Counted from the stretch's first letter, positions 50,699-61,036 are shown. The stretch is 64,000 nucleotides of DNA from Methylosinus sp. H3A (GCF_015709455.1 NZ_JADNQW010000005.1:2906501-2970500), one strand, 5' to 3'. Notes: generated from the letters alone by a model not told the origin. A program made the numbers and translations.

Positions 50699-51799
50699 TC
50701 AGTCGTCGTCTGCCGCGGCCTCGGCCGTGCGCAGGCGACGCGCATGCAGCGTCGCGACAGCCAGCACGCCCATGGCGAGCGCCTGATGCGAGAGCGCCGC
50801 CCACAGCGGCACGACGAGCAGAAGCGTCACAATGCCGAGCACGGCCTGCGCGCCTATATGGCCGAACAATAGTCCGGCGCCGCGCGCGACGCGGCCGCCC
50901 GCCGAGCCCGCCGCGTCGATGAAGTGAAACAGCGCCAGCGCGAGCAGCACATAAGCGATCATGCGATGGTCGAATTGCACGAGCGCGACATTGTCGACGA
51001 GATTGCTCCACCAGGGCGAGAGCCGCAGCAGCTCGTCCGACGGCGGGATGAAATTATCGTCCATCAGCGGCCAGCTGTTATAGGCGTAGCCGGCGCGAAG
51101 CCCCGCGACCAGCGCGCCCGCGCCGATCTGCACGAAGACCAGAACGAGCAGCGCAGTCGCGAAAAAGGAGAGGCGACGGCGTCCGCTTGCGACAATGATG
51201 CGCGGCTTATAGCCGAGCCCGCCCGCGACCCACAGACATGCGGAGAAGATGAAGGCCGCCAGCAGCAGATGAATGGCGAGGCGCTCCTGCGCCACCTCGA
51301 CGCGATTGACGAGGCCGGAGGACACCATCCACCAGCCGACGCCGCCCTGCAGCGCGCCGAGCGCCAATATGCCGAGGAGCTTCGGCTTGACACTCTTGGG
51401 CAGGCGTCCGCGCAGCCAGAACCAGGCGAGGGGCAGAGCGAAAACGAAGCCGATGAGACGGCCGAGCAGACGGTGGCTCCACTCCCAGGCGAAGATCGTT
51501 TTGAACTGCGCGAGCTCCATGTTCGGGAACATCTCGCGATACTGCGGGATTTTCTTGTAATCCTCGAATGCGGCGGCCCATTGCGCCTCGGAGAGCGGCG
51601 GAAGAACGCCCGCTATCGGCTTCCATTCGGTGATGGAGAGGCCCGATTCGGTGAGCCGCGTCGCGCCGCCCACCACCACCATGGCGAAGACGAGCGCGGC
51701 GATGATCCACAGCCACAAGCGCACATCGGTGGCGCTCTCCTCGCTCGGCGGCGCGACGATGGCGGGCGTTTGAGCGGGGAACTGGATCCAGTCGGTCAT
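50699..51799 (-). CDS. ctaA: Haem A synthase (COX15/CtaA)
   Basis: This 366-residue inner-membrane enzyme oxidises haem O to haem A for aa3-type cytochrome oxidase. Eight hydrophobic segments are visible in two homologous halves. The haem-ligand histidines lie in WEWSHRLLGRLIG, ERLAIHLLLA, VQFDHRMIAYVLL and LSHQALAMGVLA. GGATRLTESGLSITEWKPI is the family's N-terminal signature. Its presence implies an aa3 oxidase elsewhere in the genome. Confidence 0.95.
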   Translation of the reverse strand: MTDWIQFPAQTPAIVAPPSEESATDVRLWLWIIAALVFAMVVVGGATRLTESGLSITEWKPIAGVLPPLSEAQWAAAFEDYKKIPQYREMFPNMELAQFKTIFAWEWSHRLLGRLIGFVFALPLAWFWLRGRLPKSVKPKLLGILALGALQGGVGWWMVSSGLVNRVEVAQERLAIHLLLAAFIFSACLWVAGGLGYKPRIIVASGRRRLSFFATALLVLVFVQIGAGALVAGLRAGYAYNSWPLMDDNFIPPSDELLRLSPWWSNLVDNVALVQFDHRMIAYVLLALALFHFIDAAGSAGGRVARGAGLLFGHIGAQAVLGIVTLLLVVPLWAALSHQALAMGVLAVATLHARRLRTAEAAADDD

Positions 51800-51836
51800 G
51801 GGCGCGGCTCGAGGTGAGAGGCTCTAGAGCGCTTTC

Positions 51837-51926
51837 CGATCGAACGGAATCGTTCGATCGATCAGAATTCGCTCCAACGAAAGAAAGCTGGAGCACTATC
51901 CGATCCAATCGGATCGGATAGTGCTC
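51837..51926. repeat. Intergenic palindromic repeat element (two hairpins)
   Basis: The spacer between ctaA and the MerR gene holds two strong inverted repeats: CGATCGAACG / CGTTCGATCG (51837-51846 and 51851-51860, loop GAAT) and a perfect 16-bp stem at 51891-51906 and 51911-51926 with loop AATC. Between them is the GAATTCGCTCC-type sequence. Such compact palindromic units recur between genes in Hyphomicrobiales, so this is probably a dispersed repeat rather than a gene-specific signal. Confidence 0.65.
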
Positions 51927-52082
51927 TGGCGAGCCAATTAAGGGGAGCCGCGCGCGCTTGTCCACGGGGCTGCGGAGCGGAAACGGCGGCGGGGAGAAAA
52001 ATTCCGGCTGAAAATCGCCACGTCAGGGAGGAAAATAGCAGCGTGCGAATCGTCGCGCGGGCAGGGAGCGGAGCTAAAGACT

Positions 52083-52718
52083 TTGACCGGCAAGACCGAG
52101 ACCGGCAAGACCGACGGCGCCTTCCGCACGATCGGCGAGGTCGCGGAGAGCCTCGACCTTCCGCCGCATGTGCTGCGCTTCTGGGAGACGCGCTTCTCCG
52201 AGATCGAGCCGGTCAAGCGCGCCGGAGGGCGCCGCTATTATCGGCCGCGCGACGTCGAGCTGGTCGCGGCGATCCGCCATCTGCTCTATGGGCGGGGCTA
52301 TACGATCAAGGGCGTGCAGCGCCTGTTGCGCGAGCAGGGCGTGCGCGCGGTGATCGAGAGCGCCCGTGGCCCGGGCGCCGGGCTCGAGCGCGCCGAGCGC
52401 GACACGGATTTCGACGAGCGCGAGCTGCCAGCGGCCGAGGTCTCGCTCTTCTCCTATGTCGATGAGCCGACGCGTGAGGAGCGGCGGCCCGCGCCGGTCG
52501 ATCTGCGCGAGATCGCGGAGGAGGGGGAGGCGCGGGAGCCGGCCACATCGCTGGTCGCGCTCGCCCCGCGCGAGCCGCCGCCCATGCTGACGCTGCCGGC
52601 CGTGCGGCTCTCGGAGGCTCCGGCCGTGGGTCTGCGCCCGCAGGACGAGCGGCGGTTGCGGCAGGCGCTGGTCGATCTCGCCGAATGCCGCCGCATGTTG
52701 GAGCTGACGCGGCGGTGA
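52083..52718 (+). CDS. MerR-family transcriptional regulator
   Basis: This 211-residue protein has an N-terminal MerR DNA-binding domain (about residues 13-80: [21 protein letters not shown] and [20 protein letters not shown], in part). A long acidic, proline-rich linker and a short C-terminal helix follow. There is no conserved metal-binding cysteine pattern. This is the alphaproteobacterial orphan MerR type commonly found next to ihfA and tRNA-Pro. TTG at 52083 is the likely start; the function and inducer are unknown. It runs into tRNA-Pro, 67 bases downstream. Confidence 0.82.
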   Translation: MTGKTETGKTDGAFRTIGEVAESLDLPPHVLRFWETRFSEIEPVKRAGGRRYYRPRDVELVAAIRHLLYGRGYTIKGVQRLLREQGVRAVIESARGPGAGLERAERDTDFDERELPAAEVSLFSYVDEPTREERRPAPVDLREIAEEGEAREPATSLVALAPREPPPMLTLPAVRLSEAPAVGLRPQDERRLRQALVDLAECRRMLELTRR

Positions 52719-52785
52719 ATTCCTCGCGTCTTCTGCTTGCTCATGCGTTGCCAGCGGCTTCGGCGGCCTCTATAAGAGCGCCCAT

Positions 52786-52863
52786 CGGAGTGTAGCGCAG
52801 CCCGGTTAGCGCACTTGTCTGGGGGACAAGGGGTCGTGGGTTCGAATCCCGCCACTCCGACCA
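52786..52863 (+). tRNA. tRNA-Pro(GGG)
   Basis: The acceptor stem CGGAGTG/CACTCCG, D-arm, anticodon stem-loop CTTGT-CTGGGGG-ACAAG with anticodon GGG, and T-arm with GGTTCGAATCC are all visible. The discriminator is A and the 3' CCA is encoded (52861-52863). It reads proline codon CCC. It follows a MerR gene as in related bacteria. Confidence 0.97.
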
Positions 52864-52987
52864 TTGCTCACCTCGAGCATATGAGTTTCGAGAGTATTCG
52901 CGGATAGAGGCCAGCTTGGTCTTCCAAATCGTCCCCCGCCGTCAATCGAAAGTGAGCGAGCGTCGGTCGGCCAAATAAGGCAACCCG

Positions 52988-53215
52988 ATGCATCTCGTGT
53001 CTACGATATCCTGTCCATTCTGCGGCCATAAATCCGCTGAAGCGATGCCGGCGGACGCTTGCGTTGTCTTTTACGAATGCAAGAAGTGCAAGGCGATGCT
53101 CCGGCCCAAGGCCGGCGATTGCTGCGTATTTTGCTCTTACGGCGACTCGCCGTGCCCTCCGATTCAGAGATCGCAAGAAAGTGCGGATAACGATCGGCGC
53201 CGCCCTCGCGGATAG
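52988..53215 (+). CDS. Small Cys-rich protein with GDCCVFCSYG motif
   Basis: This 75-residue protein has CPFCGH (C9, C12), YECKKC (C31, C34) and GDCCVFCSYGDSPCPPIQ (C45, C46, C49, C56). From memory, the last motif marks a small conserved family found widely in bacteria, often near heavy-metal or mercury genes. The cysteine pattern suggests a zinc ribbon or a metal-transfer protein in the cytoplasm. It lies between tRNA-Pro and a long non-coding stretch. No function is known to me. Confidence 0.72.
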   Translation: MHLVSTISCPFCGHKSAEAMPADACVVFYECKKCKAMLRPKAGDCCVFCSYGDSPCPPIQRSQESADNDRRRPRG

Positions 53216-53546
53216 CGTGATCGGCGCCGATCGCAGGAGCGGCTCGACTCGACCGAGCGCGCGCATACGACGTGTTTGTCGACGATGGGCTCGTCGACGA
53301 GCGCCCGCAGCGTTTCTGCTGGTTGTAATTCCGGCAAGCAGATCGGCGGTCCGTCGCTTTCCCGATCATTCCCCTACGCCGAGAGCCGAGAAGGAAAAAA
53401 GTGAGCGCGGACCCGTGGGCGGTTCGCGCTCGAGCCAGGCGCCCGCGACGCGAGCAATGCGCCGCTGTCAGTCTCGGCAGGGTTGATATTCCGCGGTCAC
53501 GCGCAACTTCGTTACGGTCAAAGTCCGTTAACGAAAGGCGCAGCCC
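53216..53546. other. 331-base stretch before the small membrane protein gene
   Basis: No gene is recognised. An open minus-strand frame covers part of it, but its sequence is low in complexity and arginine-rich like other antisense frames here. The last 40 bases hold the hairpin at 53508-53535. Confidence 0.5.
53508..53535. promoter_or_regulatory. Imperfect inverted repeat just upstream of the small membrane protein gene
   Basis: TTCGTTACGG (53508-53517) pairs with CCGTTAACGAA (53525-53535) with one bulge. It ends 11 bases before the ATG at 53547 and so could act as an operator or a translational hairpin. Confidence 0.4.
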
Positions 53547-53858
53547 ATGTCGGAGACGCTCATCAACCTCATCATTCAGCTCTTCGCCGGAGCGGCCGGC
53601 GGTTCTGGTGTCGCCAAGGCCAATAAGAGTTTCGATCTCGGCCCCGTCGCCAACGCCATCATCGGCGCGCTCGGCGGCGCCGGCGGCGGCTCCATCCTCA
53701 CCTCGCTCGTTCCGGCGCTCGCCGGGGCGGCGGGCAATGGCGGCTTCGATATCGCCGTCTTCGCCGGACAGCTCGTCGGCGGCGGCGTCTCGGGCGCGAT
53801 CGTGACGGCGATCGTCGGCCTCATCCGCAACGCTCTCGTTCAGAAGCAGAGAGCCTAG
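53547..53858 (+). CDS. Small glycine-rich membrane protein, unknown function
   Basis: This 103-residue protein has GGAGGGSILTSLVPALAGAAG in the centre and hydrophobic, Gly/Ala-rich segments (residues 3-20, 35-65 and 70-95), suggesting two or three transmembrane spans. The ending RNALVQKQRA is basic. It stands alone between the small Cys-rich gene and apbC. The glycine-zipper-like composition recalls small holin-like or pore-forming proteins, but there is no phage context. Confidence 0.6.
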   Translation: MSETLINLIIQLFAGAAGGSGVAKANKSFDLGPVANAIIGALGGAGGGSILTSLVPALAGAAGNGGFDIAVFAGQLVGGGVSGAIVTAIVGLIRNALVQKQRA

Positions 53859-53928
53859 TCGGATTCGCGCGAGCCCGTAGACGCATCGGCCGAATATCGG
53901 CATACCGATTGCGTAGAACGCTTCCAAA

Positions 53929-53950
53929 GACGCCCTCGTAAGAGGGCGTC
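53929..53950. other. Hairpin between the small membrane protein gene and apbC
   Basis: GACGCCCTC (53929-53937), loop GTAA, GAGGGCGTC (53942-53950). No T-run follows. It may be a weak terminator or part of the apbC leader. Confidence 0.45.
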
Positions 53951-53981
53951 GGAAAGCGGGTTCGTGCGAAAGGCGAAGACA

Positions 53982-55079
53982 GTGGCCGATGAAGCATCAG
54001 TCTTGAAAGCGCTGGAGAGCGTCGCCGGTCCGGACGGCAAATCGATTGTCGCGGCCGGCCTCGTCAGCGGAGTCAATGTGTCGGGGGCCAAGGCCTTCGT
54101 CTCGCTCACCGGCGATCCGGCGCGGGCCAAGGAGCTCGAGGTGCTGCGCGTCGCCGTCGAGGGCGCCGTCAAGACCGTGCCGGGAATCGAGGCGGCGATC
54201 GTGACGCTCACCGCGGAGCGCGCTCCGCAGGCCGCCCCGGCCGCGCCGCCGCCCGGTCAGGCGCCGCAGCGGCGGCCCATCGCCGCGCTCGAGAAGATCA
54301 AATACATCGTCGCCGTCTCCTCGGGCAAAGGCGGCGTCGGAAAATCGACAACCTCCGCCAATCTGGCGCTCGGCCTCGCAGCGCAAGGCTGGCGTGTCGG
54401 CCTGCTCGACGCCGACATCTACGGCCCATCCGCGCCGCGCCTGTTCGGCCTCAGCGGCAAGCCCGAGGTCGTCGGCAACAAGATGATCCCGCTCGAGGCC
54501 TATGGCATAAAGATCATGTCCATCGGCTTCCTGGTCGAGGAGGACGTGCCCATGGTCTGGCGCGGCCCCATGGTGGCGCAGGCGCTCGGCCAGATGCTCG
54601 GCGAGGTCGCCTGGGGCGAGCTCGACGCGCTCGTCGTCGACATGCCGCCCGGCACTGGCGACGCGCAGCTGACCATGGCGCAGCAGGTGCCGCTCGCCGG
54701 CGCAGTCGTCGTCTCGACGCCGCAGGATCTGGCGCTGATCGACGCGCGCCGCGGCGTCGCAATGTTCCAGAAAGTGTCGACGCCCATTCTCGGCATCGTC
54801 GAGAATATGAGCTATTTCCTCTGTCCGCATTGCGGCGGACGCACCGACATCTTCTCCCATGGCGGCGCGCGGCAGGACGCGGAGGCGCTGGGCGTGCCCT
54901 TCCTCGGCGAGGTGCCGCTCGATCTCGCCATCCGCCAGACCTCGGACGCCGGCACGCCGGTCGTCGCCACCGCGCCGGACGGGCCGCATGCGGCGATCTA
55001 CAAGGAGCTGGCCGCCAAGGTGAAGAATTTGCTGGAGACGCAGTCGCGCCGCGCCCCGCCCAAAATCGTCATCGGATGA
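53982..55079 (+). CDS. apbC: Iron-sulfur cluster carrier ATPase ApbC/Mrp
   Basis: This P-loop ATPase (365 residues) moves Fe-S clusters to target enzymes. The N-terminal MIP18/DUF59 domain spans about residues 1-80. A Pro/Ala linker precedes AVSSGKGGVGKSTTSANLAL (Walker A), LLDADIYGPSAPRLFG and VVDMPPGTGDAQLT. The conserved Cys pair that holds the cluster is in FLCPHCGG. GTG at 53982 has a GA-rich site before it; a GTG 6 codons upstream is possible. Overlapping context is not informative, but Fe-S enzymes in this window (SdhB, ThiC, HemW) would be clients. Confidence 0.93.
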   Translation: MADEASVLKALESVAGPDGKSIVAAGLVSGVNVSGAKAFVSLTGDPARAKELEVLRVAVEGAVKTVPGIEAAIVTLTAERAPQAAPAAPPPGQAPQRRPIAALEKIKYIVAVSSGKGGVGKSTTSANLALGLAAQGWRVGLLDADIYGPSAPRLFGLSGKPEVVGNKMIPLEAYGIKIMSIGFLVEEDVPMVWRGPMVAQALGQMLGEVAWGELDALVVDMPPGTGDAQLTMAQQVPLAGAVVVSTPQDLALIDARRGVAMFQKVSTPILGIVENMSYFLCPHCGGRTDIFSHGGARQDAEALGVPFLGEVPLDLAIRQTSDAGTPVVATAPDGPHAAIYKELAAKVKNLLETQSRRAPPKIVIG

Positions 55080-55087
55080 CGCAAAAA

Positions 55088-55120
55088 GCCGCGGCCGCCT
55101 CTGAGGCGCGCCGCGGCCGC
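55088..55120 (-). terminator. Terminator between apbC and the FadL-type gene
   Basis: Repeated palindromic GCCGCGGC/GCGGCCGC units at 55088-55098 and 55110-55120 form a strong stem. On the minus strand the stem is followed by TTTTTGC, so it most probably ends the FadL transcript. Confidence 0.6.
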
Positions 55121-55130
55121 GTTCTCGTCT

Positions 55131-56462
55131 TCAGAGATGGGTCGGGATCAGAGAATTGTCGCCGAGGTCGAATTTATAGGTCCAGCCGACCGAGACCTCG
55201 AGGCCGCGCAGCCAGAGATTGACATTGCCGGCCGGATTATAGGCGCCGAAGGGCGTCGCCGGCGTCTGCGGCAGCGCCTCGGGACCACGCACATTGTTCT
55301 TGAAGGCGTAGACGACGGCGAGGTCGAGCGTCGAATTTTTGGTGACGGCGTAGCTGAGGCCGCCGCTGACGTGATGCGCGTTGATGATCGGCGCGAGTAT
55401 GTTGAGCGTCACCGAATTCGTCGGGATCGGGTTGGTCACGTAATGATAGCCGGCGCGCAGCGCAAAGCCCGGCTGCACGCGCCATTCGACGCCGAAGGCG
55501 GCCGAATCCGTGTCCTTCCAACCAAAACCCGGACCGCCGGGCGAGCCGAGCGACCTAAGCAGCACCGGGAAGCTCGAATTGGCGACAGTCGCCACGCCCG
55601 AATAGAAGATATGGCGCCAGTCGGCCATGACGGTCAGGTCCGGCGTCAGATCATAGGCGACGCCGGCTGTGATATTGGCCGGAATATCGAAGCTGCCATT
55701 GTCGGCGAAGAGGCCCGAATATTTGCGGAAACGGGTCATGAACATGGGCGTCGAGCCCGCGACGCCGATGCGGAACTGGTCGGTCACCCGCCATTGCACG
55801 CCGAGCCGCACGCCGCCGCCGACCGACCAGTCATATCCATTGTCGGACAGATGGTACATGTCGGAGGAATAGGGCGAGAAGGATTTGAGGCCCTGAAGAT
55901 TGATCGTCTGCACCGCGATGGTGGGCGCGACGCCGATCGCCAGCGAGCCGAATTTGCGCGCATAGCCGAAGCTCGAAAAGGCCTGCTCGAGATCGACGCC
56001 CGCATAGCCGCCGCCGAAGGGGCCGCCGAGCGGCGGGTGATAGTGCCCGAAATCGAAGGAGGTGTTGATGCCGCCATTGGCGTAGGAGGCCGTGCCCCAG
56101 GCCGAATCGGCGTCGATCGGCGCCGCATAGGCGTCATGGGGCACCGGGAAGATCGGCCGCCCGCTGCGGACGTCGCCAGGCGCGAGCACTTTGGGCAGGC
56201 CGTCGGTCGAATAGCCGCGCTCCGGGAACAGAGCGGTGACGCCCAGCTGCATCTGGCGCTCGAGATCGACGAGGCCGGCCGGATTGAGCGACAGTGACAT
56301 GGCGTCTCGCGAATCGGCGACGCCCGCGCCGCCCAGAGCCTTCTGACGCGGGCCGTAGCCGATCAGAAAATAACCGTCCGCGGCGAGCGACGGAGCCGCG
56401 AGAGAAGCCGTGAGCGCAGCTGCCGACACGAGAGTGCGCCAGGAATATCCGTTCATTATCAA
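55131..56462 (-). CDS. FadL/OmpP1-type outer-membrane transporter for hydrophobic compounds
   Basis: This 443-residue protein has a signal peptide ending SLAAPSLAAD and an N-terminal GYGPRQKALGGAGVADSRDAMSLSLNPAGL (in part), the FadL signature. ALFPERGY and the late barrel strands (FALRAGYHYVTNPIP; FKNNVRGP) are also typical. It should form a 14-strand barrel passing fatty acids or hydrocarbons. The start may be the first or third methionine (56462 or 56456). It has no acyl-CoA synthetase neighbour, so the substrate is unknown. Confidence 0.85.
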   Translation of the reverse strand: MIMNGYSWRTLVSAAALTASLAAPSLAADGYFLIGYGPRQKALGGAGVADSRDAMSLSLNPAGLVDLERQMQLGVTALFPERGYSTDGLPKVLAPGDVRSGRPIFPVPHDAYAAPIDADSAWGTASYANGGINTSFDFGHYHPPLGGPFGGGYAGVDLEQAFSSFGYARKFGSLAIGVAPTIAVQTINLQGLKSFSPYSSDMYHLSDNGYDWSVGGGVRLGVQWRVTDQFRIGVAGSTPMFMTRFRKYSGLFADNGSFDIPANITAGVAYDLTPDLTVMADWRHIFYSGVATVANSSFPVLLRSLGSPGGPGFGWKDTDSAAFGVEWRVQPGFALRAGYHYVTNPIPTNSVTLNILAPIINAHHVSGGLSYAVTKNSTLDLAVVYAFKNNVRGPEALPQTPATPFGAYNPAGNVNLWLRGLEVSVGWTYKFDLGDNSLIPTHL

Positions 56463-56684
56463 TCGCCCCGCCAGATCGGTCGCCGTTCACACGCCATTTA
56501 GAAGCACTCGGCAACCCGGCGGCGTTCGTATCCCACGACTCACTATCGTCCGGAAAGGTATCAGAGCAGGCGACCCGCGACAGCGCTATCGCTCGCGCCC
56601 TTGTGAATATTTCCGACGCTGTCACGTTTTTGCCACAGCGCTCGACCGCCGGGCTTGCCGCGATCCGAGGCCGCGGATAACATC

Positions 56685-58697
<2,013 letters not shown>

Positions 58698-58749
58698 CGG
58701 CGCGCGCGACCTTTTGCCGGACGGATCGGGAAAAGCTCCTTTTGCAGCG

Positions 58750-58761
58750 CAGCAGGGCTTT
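58750..58761. repeat. Copy 1 of a repeat flanking the Cx3C gene
   Basis: CAGCAGGGCTTT (58750-58761) occurs again at 59230-59241. In both places a similar TCTCCGAAGCGTT or TACGCCGACAGCGTT follows, giving an imperfect repeat of about 25 bases. Confidence 0.4.
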
Positions 58762-58771
58762 CTCCGAAGCG

Positions 58772-58808
58772 TTTTGGTTGCGACACCAAAATGTCAATTA
58801 CATTGACA
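58772..58808. promoter_or_regulatory. Two adjacent palindromes upstream of the Cx3C gene
   Basis: TTTTGGT / ACCAAAA (58772-58778 and 58785-58791, 6-base centre) is followed directly by TGTCAAT-TAC-ATTGACA (58792-58808), a perfect 7+3+7 palindrome. They lie 96-132 bases before the start at 58904 and are likely regulator sites. Confidence 0.6.
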
Positions 58809-58903
58809 GGCGCAGCGAAAACAGCCTATTTGCCCGCGGGACGATGCGCCCTGTAACAAAATAAGGGACAAATGCTCCCACGTCCAAAAGAGGGAAACGG
58901 CAA

Positions 58904-59146
58904 ATGAACTTTCGCGCCATTGTGACGGCCGCTGCTCTGTCGCTCGGCATGGTCGGCCCGGTATTCGCCGGTTGCGACATCAAGGATGAAGACAAGCAGG
59001 GCGTCTGCGTCGACAAGTGCTTCTTCGAATACGTCTCCGTCAAGAATCGCTTCTCGTCGACTCCCGAGTCCATCGAGAAGGCCAAGGAGGCCAAGGGCGC
59101 CTGCTATCAGAAGTGCGGCTGCGAGCCGGCTTCGGTGAAGGAATAA
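58904..59146 (+). CDS. Small exported six-cysteine protein with twin Cx3C motifs
   Basis: This 80-residue protein has a signal peptide (MNFRAIVTAAALSLGMVGPV, cleaved near FAG at residue 23). The mature 58 residues carry six cysteines: C24, C35-x3-C39, C67-x3-C71 and C73. The two Cx3C motifs, 27 residues apart, recall the hairpin of small Tim chaperones, though relatedness is not shown. The central part (residues 40-65) is charged and helical. The ribosome-binding region AGAGGGAAACGGCAA is good. It stands alone after thiC. A disulfide-bonded periplasmic or secreted protein is likely; the function is unknown. Confidence 0.68.
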   Translation: MNFRAIVTAAALSLGMVGPVFAGCDIKDEDKQGVCVDKCFFEYVSVKNRFSSTPESIEKAKEAKGACYQKCGCEPASVKE

Positions 59147-59563
59147 TCATTCCCGATCGACGCGAGCCCGGCGGGAGCAACCCGCTTCGAGGATCGTGAC
59201 GCCGCCGGGCGCGCGACGATTCGCGCGCCCAGCAGGGCTTTACGCCGACAGCGTTCGAATTTCATACAGTCTTGACCGCAATCACGGCGCGAGCGCGCTC
59301 GTTCCCGAGCGTGATGGGTCCATAGTGGCCAGCGATCTGCGATCGTAGCGATCCTGCATGATGCGCCGACGGCGCGCGTGACGATTGCGATCGACAATCG
59401 AATCTCGGCGCCGCGCGACAGCCGACGGACCTCGGCGAGATCGGGAGCGGTCGGGCCGCCTTCGATGCAGGCGTTTTTCACACGATGAGACCTGATTTGC
59501 GCGCCGTCGAAATGGACGGAGCTTTCGGTTGTCTCGCGCCTCGGACCCGCTATTGTGCGGGGC
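59147..59563. other. 417-base region without an assigned gene
   Basis: A perfect hairpin GGGCGCGCG / CGCGCGCCC (59207-59215 and 59222-59230) may end the Cx3C transcript, although it lacks a T-run. The repeat copy at 59230-59241 follows. The rest has only an arginine-rich minus-strand open frame with no recognisable protein. Confidence 0.5.
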
Positions 59564-60106
59564 ATGACCGAGAAGCAGCAAGCCGTTATCGGCGTCGTCA
59601 CCGCCTCCGACCGCGCCAGCGCCGGCGTCTATGAGGACATCAGCGGGCCCGCCATCGCCGCCTATTTCGAGAAGGTGCTGACCTCTCCGTTCCGCATCGA
59701 GCGGCGCCTCATTCCAGATGGCTTCGAGAGTGTGCGCGACACGCTCATCGATCTCGCCGACAATATCGGCTGCGATCTCGTCGTCACCACGGGCGGGACA
59801 GGGCCGTCACCGCGCGATCTGACGCCGGAGGCGACGCTCGCCGCTGCGCCGCGCGAATTGCCCGGCTTCGGCGAGCTGATGCGCAAAGTGTCGCTGGCGC
59901 AGACGCCGACGGCGATATTGTCGCGGCAATTGGCGGCGCATCGCGGCAAATGCCTCGTCATCAACCTGCCCGGAAAGCCGGCCGCCATCGAGCTGTGCCT
60001 CGACGCGGTGATGCCGGCCGTGCCCTATTGTCTCGATCTCATCGGCGCGGCCTATATAGAGACCGATCCGGCGCGAGTCGCCGCCTTCCGCCCGAAGGGC
60101 AAATAG
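59564..60106 (+). CDS. mog: Molybdopterin adenylyltransferase Mog
   Basis: This 180-residue enzyme activates molybdopterin with ATP before molybdenum insertion. VTASDRASAGVYEDISGPAI (in part), DLVVTTGGTGPSPRDLTPEA (in part) and NLPGKPAAI are family motifs. The ATG at 59564 gives a normal N-terminus (MTEKQQAVIGVVTASDRA). Other molybdenum cofactor genes are not nearby. Molybdoenzymes such as formate dehydrogenase would need it. Confidence 0.92.
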   Translation: MTEKQQAVIGVVTASDRASAGVYEDISGPAIAAYFEKVLTSPFRIERRLIPDGFESVRDTLIDLADNIGCDLVVTTGGTGPSPRDLTPEATLAAAPRELPGFGELMRKVSLAQTPTAILSRQLAAHRGKCLVINLPGKPAAIELCLDAVMPAVPYCLDLIGAAYIETDPARVAAFRPKGK

Positions 60107-60220
60107 CTGCCCGATCGGGCAGGGCGTCACCCCTTCTCTTTCGCGCATCGGGGCTGTATAGACTGGCCGCCGGGCCTTTCGGAGATGCCCGCGCGTACAA
60201 TTCTCCGTGGGGGCGAAGTG

Positions 60221-61036
60221 ATGAGCGATGTGCGGCTGGTCGTCGTCGGCGCCGCCGGCCGTATGGGCCGGATGCTGATCGCCTCCGCGAGTGAGACGCA
60301 AGGGGCCGTTCTGACCGGCGCCGTGGGTTCGCCGCATTCGCCCTTCCTCGGTCAGGACGCCGGCCTGCTGGTCGGGCGTCCCGCCAATGGCGTGCGCCTC
60401 ACCGCCGATGCCTCGGCCGCGCTCGGCGAGGCAGATGTGATCATCGATTTCTCCACTCCCGCGACGACTGTGGCGCTCGCGGGGCTCGCCGCGGCGGCGG
60501 GCGTCGCTCATGTCATCGGCACGACCGGCTTCTCGGAGTCGGATCTCGCCGCGCTCGCCGCGGCCGCCGAGCGCGTCGCGATCGTGCGCTCGGGCAATAT
60601 GAGCCTCGGCGTCAATCTTCTCGCCGTGCTGGTCGAGCGCGCCGCAAAGGCGCTGGGCGCGGCCTGGGACATAGAGATCGTCGAGATGCATCATCGCATG
60701 AAGGTCGACGCGCCCTCCGGCACGGCGCTGCTTCTGGGCGAGGCGGCGGCGAGGGGGCGAGAGATTGCGCTCGCCGAGCACAGCGCGCGCGCCCGCGACG
60801 GGCTCACCGGCCCGCGCCGGGAGGGCGACATAGGCTTCGCCTCGCTGCGCGGCGGCACGGTGGTCGGCGAGCATTCGGTGATTTTCGCCGGGGCGGGGGA
60901 GCGTATCGAGCTCGCGCATCGGGCCGAGGATCGCGGCATTTTCGCGCGGGGCGCCATCGCCGCCGCTATTTGGGCGCGAGGCCGGTCGCCCGGCCTCTAT
61001 TCTATGGCCGATGTGCTCGGCCTCGCCGGCGCCTGA
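60221..61036 (+). CDS. dapB: 4-hydroxy-tetrahydrodipicolinate reductase
   Basis: This 271-residue enzyme reduces the dihydrodipicolinate precursor with NAD(P)H in lysine/diaminopimelate synthesis. [12 protein letters not shown] binds the cofactor, [10 protein letters not shown] and [20 protein letters not shown] contain the catalytic His and Lys. The ATG at 60221 is chosen because the cofactor motif starts at residue 8. It uses the product of dapA; asd, earlier in the same pathway, is at 4855. gpmA follows 39 bases later. Confidence 0.96.
   Translation: MSDVRLVVVGAAGRMGRMLIASASETQGAVLTGAVGSPHSPFLGQDAGLLVGRPANGVRLTADASAALGEADVIIDFSTPATTVALAGLAAAAGVAHVIGTTGFSESDLAALAAAAERVAIVRSGNMSLGVNLLAVLVERAAKALGAAWDIEIVEMHHRMKVDAPSGTALLLGEAAARGREIALAEHSARARDGLTGPRREGDIGFASLRGGTVVGEHSVIFAGAGERIELAHRAEDRGIFARGAIAAAIWARGRSPGLYSMADVLGLAGA

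Noticed and set aside
53001..53927. A 308-codon minus-strand frame covering both small genes at 52988 and 53547
   Set aside because: It would require the conserved GDCCVFCSYG protein to be antisense noise. Its own translation has no domain.
59107..59601. A minus-strand open frame of 164 codons between the Cx3C gene and mog
   Set aside because: It overlaps both neighbouring genes and shows no domain, signal peptide or ribosome site. A degenerate mobile element was considered but no transposase motif is visible.
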